From the NCBI RefSeq assembly GCF_001046635.1, contig NZ_KQ130453.1:129001-193000 (forward strand): DNA of 64,000 nt, written 5' to 3'. Source of the stretch: Novosphingobium barchaimii LL02 (lineage in GTDB: Bacteria; Pseudomonadota; Alphaproteobacteria; Sphingomonadales; Sphingomonadaceae). The notes beneath the pieces are model-generated. The model made no database searches. It saw nothing but the letters and a program-made list of their open reading frames with translations, and was not told the DNA's origin. The translations under genes and the position numbers were made by a program. Every line of letters starts with the position of its first letter. Position 1 is the first letter of the stretch. Shown here in pieces: positions 59,565 to 64,000 of the stretch.

Positions 59565-60524
59565 TTACAATCGGCGCTTGTGAAATTGCCGTTCGCGCAG
59601 GGGTTGGATCCGAACAGTATCCCCCAGCGTCGGCGCGGGGCTGGCGGCATTGACATCGAATTCCACGACCCTGTCGTGCCCTTCGATCCGGCCCTCGACC
59701 CGCCAGCTGCCACCTCGCCGGAAAACATTGTCGACCACTACCGGAATCCCGCCCGAGGCGACAAGGTCGATGTCATGCGGGCGCACATGGATGCCGCCGG
59801 GAAGCTGGTTTGTTTCACCCACGAAGTTCGAGACGAAGGGGCTGGCAGGCTCCATGTAGACCTGCTCGGGCGTGCCGACCTGTTCGATCCGGCCATGATC
59901 CATGACAACTATGCGGTCGGCCAGTTCAAGCGCTTCTTCCTGGTCGTGGGTGACGAAAATCGAGGTCAGGCCCATGGTTTCGTGGAGGCCGCGCAGCCAG
60001 CGGCGCAGGTCTTTGCGGACTTTGGCGTCCAGCGCGCCGAAAGGCTCGTCGAGGAGAAGCAGGCGCGGCTCGATAGCCAGCGCGCGCGCCAGTGCAACGC
60101 GCTGGCGCTGGCCGCCGGACAACTGCCCGGGATAACGCTTTCCCAGCCCGTCGAGCTGGACGAGGCGCAGCAGCTCCTCGGCGCGGGCGCGGATGTCGGC
60201 CTTGGGCGGGCGGCCCTTGCGGCGGACGGAAAGGCCAAAGGCGACGTTTTCGGCGACGGTCATGTGCTTGAACAGGGCGTATTGCTGGAACACGAAGCCT
60301 ACCTGGCGCTCCCCTACCGAGCGGCTGGAGACGTCTTCGCCGTCAAACAGGACTTCGCCGCCGTCCTGGAATTCGAGACCGGCAATGATGCGCAGCAGCG
60401 TCGTCTTGCCCGAGCCGGATGGGCCGAGCAGGGCGACGAATTCACCAGGCTTGATCTCCAGGTCGATGCCATGAAGCGCGGCGAAGTCGCCGAAGGTTTT
60501 GGTTACATTTTGGACCCGGATCAA
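59565..60524 (-). CDS. cysA: sulfate/thiosulfate ABC transporter ATP-binding protein
   Basis: ATPase of the sulfate importer, 319 residues. Walker A is [18 protein letters not shown], the ABC signature [17 protein letters not shown], Walker [17 protein letters not shown] and the switch His in [18 protein letters not shown]-terminal regulatory domain follows ([15 protein letters not shown]). It overlaps cysW by 4 bp and is the fourth gene of sbp-cysT-cysW-cysA-yezD. Confidence 0.96.
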   Translation of the reverse strand: MIRVQNVTKTFGDFAALHGIDLEIKPGEFVALLGPSGSGKTTLLRIIAGLEFQDGGEVLFDGEDVSSRSVGERQVGFVFQQYALFKHMTVAENVAFGLSVRRKGRPPKADIRARAEELLRLVQLDGLGKRYPGQLSGGQRQRVALARALAIEPRLLLLDEPFGALDAKVRKDLRRWLRGLHETMGLTSIFVTHDQEEALELADRIVVMDHGRIEQVGTPEQVYMEPASPFVSNFVGETNQLPGGIHVRPHDIDLVASGGIPVVVDNVFRRGGSWRVEGRIEGHDRVVEFDVNAASPAPTLGDTVRIQPLRERQFHKRRL

Positions 60525-61360
60525 TGCCGCGCACTCCCGTGAAGGTTAAAGCGCCACTCCAGCACGGTCTTGGCGACGAGCGTCACCAGCGCCAGACCGG
60601 CGAGCAGCGAGGCGACCGCGAAGGCGCCGACGAAGTCGTATTCGTTGTAGAGGATCTCTACGTGCAGCGGCATCGTGTTGGTTTCTCCCCGTATGTGGCC
60701 GGAGACGACCGAAACGGCGCCGAACTCACCCATGGCGCGGGCGTTGCACAGCAGCACGCCGTAAAGCAGGCCCCAGCGGATGTTGGGCAGCGTCACATGG
60801 CGAAAGGTCTGCCATCCGGTTGCCCCCAGAGAGATCGCGGCTTCCTCCTCATCCTTGCCCTGTTCCATCATGAGCGGGATCAGTTCGCGCGCGACGAAGG
60901 GGAAGGTGATGAACACGGTGGCAAGAACGATGCCCGGCACCGCGAAGATGATCTTCAGGTCATGCTCTGCAAGCCACGTACCGAACCAGCCGTTGGCCCC
61001 GAACAGCAATACGAAGATGAGGCCCGAAACGACCGGTGAGACCGAGAAAGGCAGGTCAATCAAGGAGATTAGCAGGCTTTTTCCCGGGAACTTGAATTTG
61101 GTGATCGCCCAACTGGCCGCAACCCCGAACACCACATTGAGGGGGACGCTGATCGCCGCGATCAGTAGCGTCAGCTTGATGGCCGACAGTGCGTCGGGCG
61201 CGGTCACGGCATCGAGGAATGGGCCGAAGCCCGCCTTGAGCGCCTCGCCGAATACCGCGACCAGCGGCAGGGCGAGGAAGAAGGCGAGGAACAGCAGCGC
61301 TACGGCGATCAGAATGATCTGCAGCGCGCGGCTTTCCGTAGTCGAGCGCCGCATGGTCAT
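60521..61360 (-). CDS. cysW: sulfate ABC transporter permease CysW
   Basis: Inner-membrane permease of 279 residues with about six membrane helices. The ABC-coupling EAA loop reads [20 protein letters not shown]. CysW-type features include [20 protein letters not shown] and [20 protein letters not shown]. It overlaps both cysT and cysA by 4 bp, a tightly coupled operon. It forms the membrane channel together with CysT. Confidence 0.95.
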   Translation of the reverse strand: MTMRRSTTESRALQIILIAVALLFLAFFLALPLVAVFGEALKAGFGPFLDAVTAPDALSAIKLTLLIAAISVPLNVVFGVAASWAITKFKFPGKSLLISLIDLPFSVSPVVSGLIFVLLFGANGWFGTWLAEHDLKIIFAVPGIVLATVFITFPFVARELIPLMMEQGKDEEEAAISLGATGWQTFRHVTLPNIRWGLLYGVLLCNARAMGEFGAVSVVSGHIRGETNTMPLHVEILYNEYDFVGAFAVASLLAGLALVTLVAKTVLEWRFNLHGSARH

Positions 61361-62214
61361 GCTCCGTACCTGTGGCGACCGGCAGCCTGCACCACGTTGA
61401 GCGCAAGCAGGATCGCGAAGGAGACGAGCATCATGACGGTCGCGATGGCGGTGGCGCCGTCGTAATTGTACTGTTCGAGCTGGGTGACGATCAGCAGCGG
61501 GGCGATTTCGGTGCGGCCGGGCATGTTGCCGGAAATGAAGATCACCGAACCGTATTCTCCCACCCCGCGCGCGAAGGCGAGCGCGAAGCCGGTGAGTAGG
61601 GCCGGGGCAATAGCGGGGAAGATGACGCGGGAAAAAGTTTGCAGGCGGGTGGCGCCCAGCGTGGCGGCGGCTTCTTCAACGTCGTTGCCAAGGTCGGCCA
61701 GCACCGGCTCGACCGACCGCACAACAAAAGGCAGGCCGATGAAGACGAGGGCCACGGTTATGCCGATAGGGGTGAAGGCGACCTTGATCCCCAGCGGATC
61801 GAGGAACCGACCGACCCAGCCGTTTGGTGAATAGAGCGCCGTGAGAGCGATACCGGCGACGGCGGTAGGCAGCGCGAAGGGCAAGTCGACGATTGCGCCG
61901 ATGATCTTCTGGCCGGGGAAGGTGTAGCGAACCAACACCCAGGCGACTAATAGCCCGAAAAGGGCATTGACCAGACCCGCCGCAGCGGCCGTGCCGAAGC
62001 TCAGGCGGTAGGCGGCCAGGGCGCGGTCCGAAAGGCCGACGGCGACGAACTGGTCCCATCCCATGCCGGCGGATTTGAGAAAGATCGTCGCCAGCGGGAT
62101 GAGCACGATAAGCGTCAGCCAGCCCAGGCTGAGCCCGAATGTCAGCCCGAAGCCGGGTAACACGGAAGGCTGGCGCCATCGGCGCCGCGCGCCGGCGGCG
62201 GAAGAAGCGGTCAT
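61357..62214 (-). CDS. cysT: sulfate ABC transporter permease CysT
   Basis: Second channel subunit, 285 residues from ATG 62214, with about six membrane helices. The EAA loop is [20 protein letters not shown], and the family blocks [20 protein letters not shown] and [20 protein letters not shown] are present. A GTG at 62259 overlapping the sbp stop as GTGA is an alternative start that would add 15 residues. It overlaps cysW by 4 bp. Confidence 0.94.
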   Translation of the reverse strand: MTASSAAGARRRWRQPSVLPGFGLTFGLSLGWLTLIVLIPLATIFLKSAGMGWDQFVAVGLSDRALAAYRLSFGTAAAAGLVNALFGLLVAWVLVRYTFPGQKIIGAIVDLPFALPTAVAGIALTALYSPNGWVGRFLDPLGIKVAFTPIGITVALVFIGLPFVVRSVEPVLADLGNDVEEAAATLGATRLQTFSRVIFPAIAPALLTGFALAFARGVGEYGSVIFISGNMPGRTEIAPLLIVTQLEQYNYDGATAIATVMMLVSFAILLALNVVQAAGRHRYGA

Positions 62215-62255
62215 CTGCAGGGGCCTGCTCGATTCTTGAAAGGACTGGTTAAGGC

Positions 62256-63284
62256 TCACTTCTTCGCGGAAATGCGGTCGAATACGCCCCCGTCGTCGAA
62301 GAAGGTCTTCTGCGCGGCGCGCCAACCGCCGAAGTCCTTGTCAATGGTCACCATCGGGATCTGGGGGAATGTCGCCTTGAACTGTTCGGCGATCGTGGGG
62401 TCACTCGGGCGATAGAAGTTGCGGGCAATGGCGACCTGAGCCTCGGGGGAGTAGAGATATTCGAGGTAAGCCTTCGAAACGTCTTCGGTGCGGTGCTTCT
62501 GCGCGTTTTTCGCGACAACGGCGACCGGCGGCTCGGCGAGGATCGAGATGGAAGGGGCCACGACCTCGAACTTGCCCGCGCCCAGCTTCTTTTCGGCCAG
62601 CAGCGCCTCGTTCTCCCAGGCGATCAGCACGTCGCCGATGCCGCGTTCAACAAACGTGGTCGTCGCGCCTCGGGCACCGCTGTCAAGAACCGGGACGTGA
62701 GTGAACAGGCTGCGCACATAGTCTTCGGCCGCCTTGTCCGATCCGCCCGCCTTGCGGCCATAAGCCCAAGCGGCGAGAAAGTTCCAGCGCGCGCCGCCGC
62801 TGGTCTTGGGATTGGGAGTGATGACTTCGACGCCTGGCTTCACCAGATCGGCCCAATCCCGGATACCTTTGGGATTGCCCTTGCGGACCAGAAAAACAAT
62901 CGTCGACGTATAGGGCGAGGAATTGTCCGGCAGGGCCTTCTGCCAGTCGGTCGGAAGGAGCTTGGCCCTGTCCGCGATCGCGTCGATATCGTAGGCCAGG
63001 GCCAGGGTGGCGACATCGGCATCAAGGCCGTCGATAATGGCGCGGCTCTGCTTGCCCGAGCCGCCGTGGCTCATGCGGAAGGTCACATCCTTGCCGGTTT
63101 TTTTCTTCCAGTAGGCGGCGAAGGCGGGGTTGATCGCCTCGTACAGTTCGCGTGTCGGATCGTAGCTGACGTTGGTTATCTGCACTTTGTCGGATTGCCC
63201 ACCGCCCCCGCCCGAGCACCCTGGGAGGGCGATTGCGAAGCACAGGCCGAGAGGAACCAGAGCGCGGGATTTCAGCATCATCAT
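62256..63284 (-). CDS. sbp: sulfate-binding protein of the ABC transporter
   Basis: Periplasmic sulfate-binding subunit of 342 residues. Its N-terminus ([20 protein letters not shown]) is of lipoprotein type, so it may be membrane-tethered. Family features are [34 protein letters not shown] and [20 protein letters not shown], all part of the sulfate-binding site. It is the first gene of the operon; an inverted repeat lies about 110 bp upstream. It could also bind thiosulfate. Confidence 0.95.
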   Translation of the reverse strand: MMMLKSRALVPLGLCFAIALPGCSGGGGGQSDKVQITNVSYDPTRELYEAINPAFAAYWKKKTGKDVTFRMSHGGSGKQSRAIIDGLDADVATLALAYDIDAIADRAKLLPTDWQKALPDNSSPYTSTIVFLVRKGNPKGIRDWADLVKPGVEVITPNPKTSGGARWNFLAAWAYGRKAGGSDKAAEDYVRSLFTHVPVLDSGARGATTTFVERGIGDVLIAWENEALLAEKKLGAGKFEVVAPSISILAEPPVAVVAKNAQKHRTEDVSKAYLEYLYSPEAQVAIARNFYRPSDPTIAEQFKATFPQIPMVTIDKDFGGWRAAQKTFFDDGGVFDRISAKK

Positions 63285-63390
63285 ATCCTGTCCGTAATCT
63301 TCAAGCCGATGACGGCCATCGACCGATCAGCCCGCGCATCGCTGCGTCAGCCGACTGGAGGCGCCACAAACTTAAGGCTGGAAACAGGAA

Positions 63391-63413
63391 TACTCAACCA
63401 ATTCGGTTGGGTA
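63391..63413. promoter_or_regulatory. palindrome upstream of the sulfate transporter operon
   Basis: TACTCAACC (63391-63399) and GGTTGGGTA (63405-63413), one mismatch, 5-bp spacer, about 107 bp upstream of sbp. Candidate operator for sulfur-responsive control. Predicted by eye. Confidence 0.5.
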
Positions 63414-63487
63414 AATGGTAGTAGAGCAAAGTTTGCCTATCAAGCCTGCAATCAGGAGTTGATGTAGGCCCGCTGCCCTCGGCGCAA

Positions 63488-64000
63488 TCAGGCGATGACG
63501 CCAGACCCTTCATCGGAAAGCTCCCATTCGGGCAGCCGCGTCATACCTGCCATGAAGGTGAGAAGTGGCGGGCAAAGCTGTGCCAGCCGCAGTCCACCCA
63601 GCCGCATCCACGGGCGCTGCAGCGCGTTCTGTAGCAGCATCGCGCGCCCGACCTGCCGCCGTGCCTCATCGGCGATGAGAGCGGGATAACTGCCCGCATC
63701 GCCTGCCAGCACGCAGCGCGCTGCGAGAAAGGCACTTCTTAGTGCTATCGCCATGCCGTCTCCGGTTAGGGAGGCGGTCATTCCCCACTGATCGCCAAGC
63801 CGCAGGACCGCACCGTCCTCCCCATGATGCGCAGGCACGCCGTACGCTAGGTTGGCGATTGTCACCGGGCGCTCGAACAGGGGTTCGGCATCGGCCAGAA
63901 GGTTGCGCAAAGCGGGATTTTCGCCGAGCCAGCGACGTACCCCGTTCCAGTCGCCGCCGATGAAGGGCAGTCGGCTACGGCGCAAGACGAGGCACAGGTT
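63488..64000 (-). CDS. FAD-dependent oxidoreductase, C-terminal part (runs off the window)
   Basis: The reading frame is open to the right edge, so the N-terminal FAD fold is missing from the window. The visible 170 residues begin NLCLVLRRSRLPFIGGDWNG and include the second FAD motif region GDQWGMTASLTGDGMAIALR. This arrangement is typical of UbiH/geranylgeranyl-reductase-like flavoproteins, including those encoded beside type III polyketide synthases in sphingomonads (family memory). The visible end is at 63488. Its 5' neighbours are outside the window, so the role is open. Confidence 0.75.
   Translation of the reverse strand, partial: NLCLVLRRSRLPFIGGDWNGVRRWLGENPALRNLLADAEPLFERPVTIANLAYGVPAHHGEDGAVLRLGDQWGMTASLTGDGMAIALRSAFLAARCVLAGDAGSYPALIADEARRQVGRAMLLQNALQRPWMRLGGLRLAQLCPPLLTFMAGMTRLPEWELSDEGSGVIA

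Overview
The window is a high-GC chromosomal segment that reads like an alphaproteobacterium of the sphingomonad group (Novosphingobium or Sphingobium type). The reasons are two TonB-dependent receptors, several Rieske oxygenases surrounded by acyl-CoA enzymes, glyoxalase-fold proteins and SDRs, and short palindromic intergenic repeats. This is inference from gene content; there is no rRNA or tRNA in the window.

Layout. (1) 0.1-4.3 kb: a TonB-dependent receptor with a clear terminator, an orphan palindrome, a palindromic repeat and an MFS permease. (2) 4.5-8.5 kb: a YeiH-type permease followed by glpD and glpK. (3) 8.6-35.3 kb: a large catabolic island. It has four Rieske oxygenase alpha subunits (two in tandem), a double-length acyl-CoA dehydrogenase and a single-length one, two enoyl-CoA hydratases, a MaoC hydratase, a TesB thioesterase, an acyl-CoA ligase, four SDRs, three VOC proteins, a 2-oxo-acid dehydrogenase-type complex (E1 alpha, E1 beta, E2), a TetR regulator and an MFS permease. 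Five copies of a 20-bp palindrome related to AAAACAATCATGACTGTTTT lie in its promoter regions, so the island looks like one TetR-type regulon. Its substrate is unknown. The genes suggest CoA activation, beta-oxidation of a side chain and ring or side-chain oxygenation of a carboxylated alicyclic or aromatic compound (steroid, terpenoid or similar). No ferredoxin or reductase for the oxygenases is present. The island ends in decayed DNA with remnants of a ThuA-like gene, an acyl-CoA ligase and a tetR gene.

(4) 35.9-43.8 kb: an ABC-F ATPase, a tightly coupled poxB / FMN glutamate-synthase-like / alpha-beta hydrolase operon, and a KstD-like flavoprotein. A frameshifted arylsulfatase remnant follows. 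(5) 44.2-54.6 kb: a cluster of exported small proteins and lipoproteins with a TPR protein. An IS21-family element (45898-48532, istAB) is inserted into the last codons of the TPR gene with a 6-bp target duplication, cutting the TPR gene from the gene it was translationally coupled to.

(6) 54.9-63.3 kb: a sulfur-acquisition locus with an exported arylsulfatase divergent from a TonB receptor across a perfect 16-bp inverted repeat, and the sulfate ABC transporter operon sbp-cysT-cysW-cysA-yezD. The window closes inside a FAD-dependent oxidoreductase gene running off the right edge.
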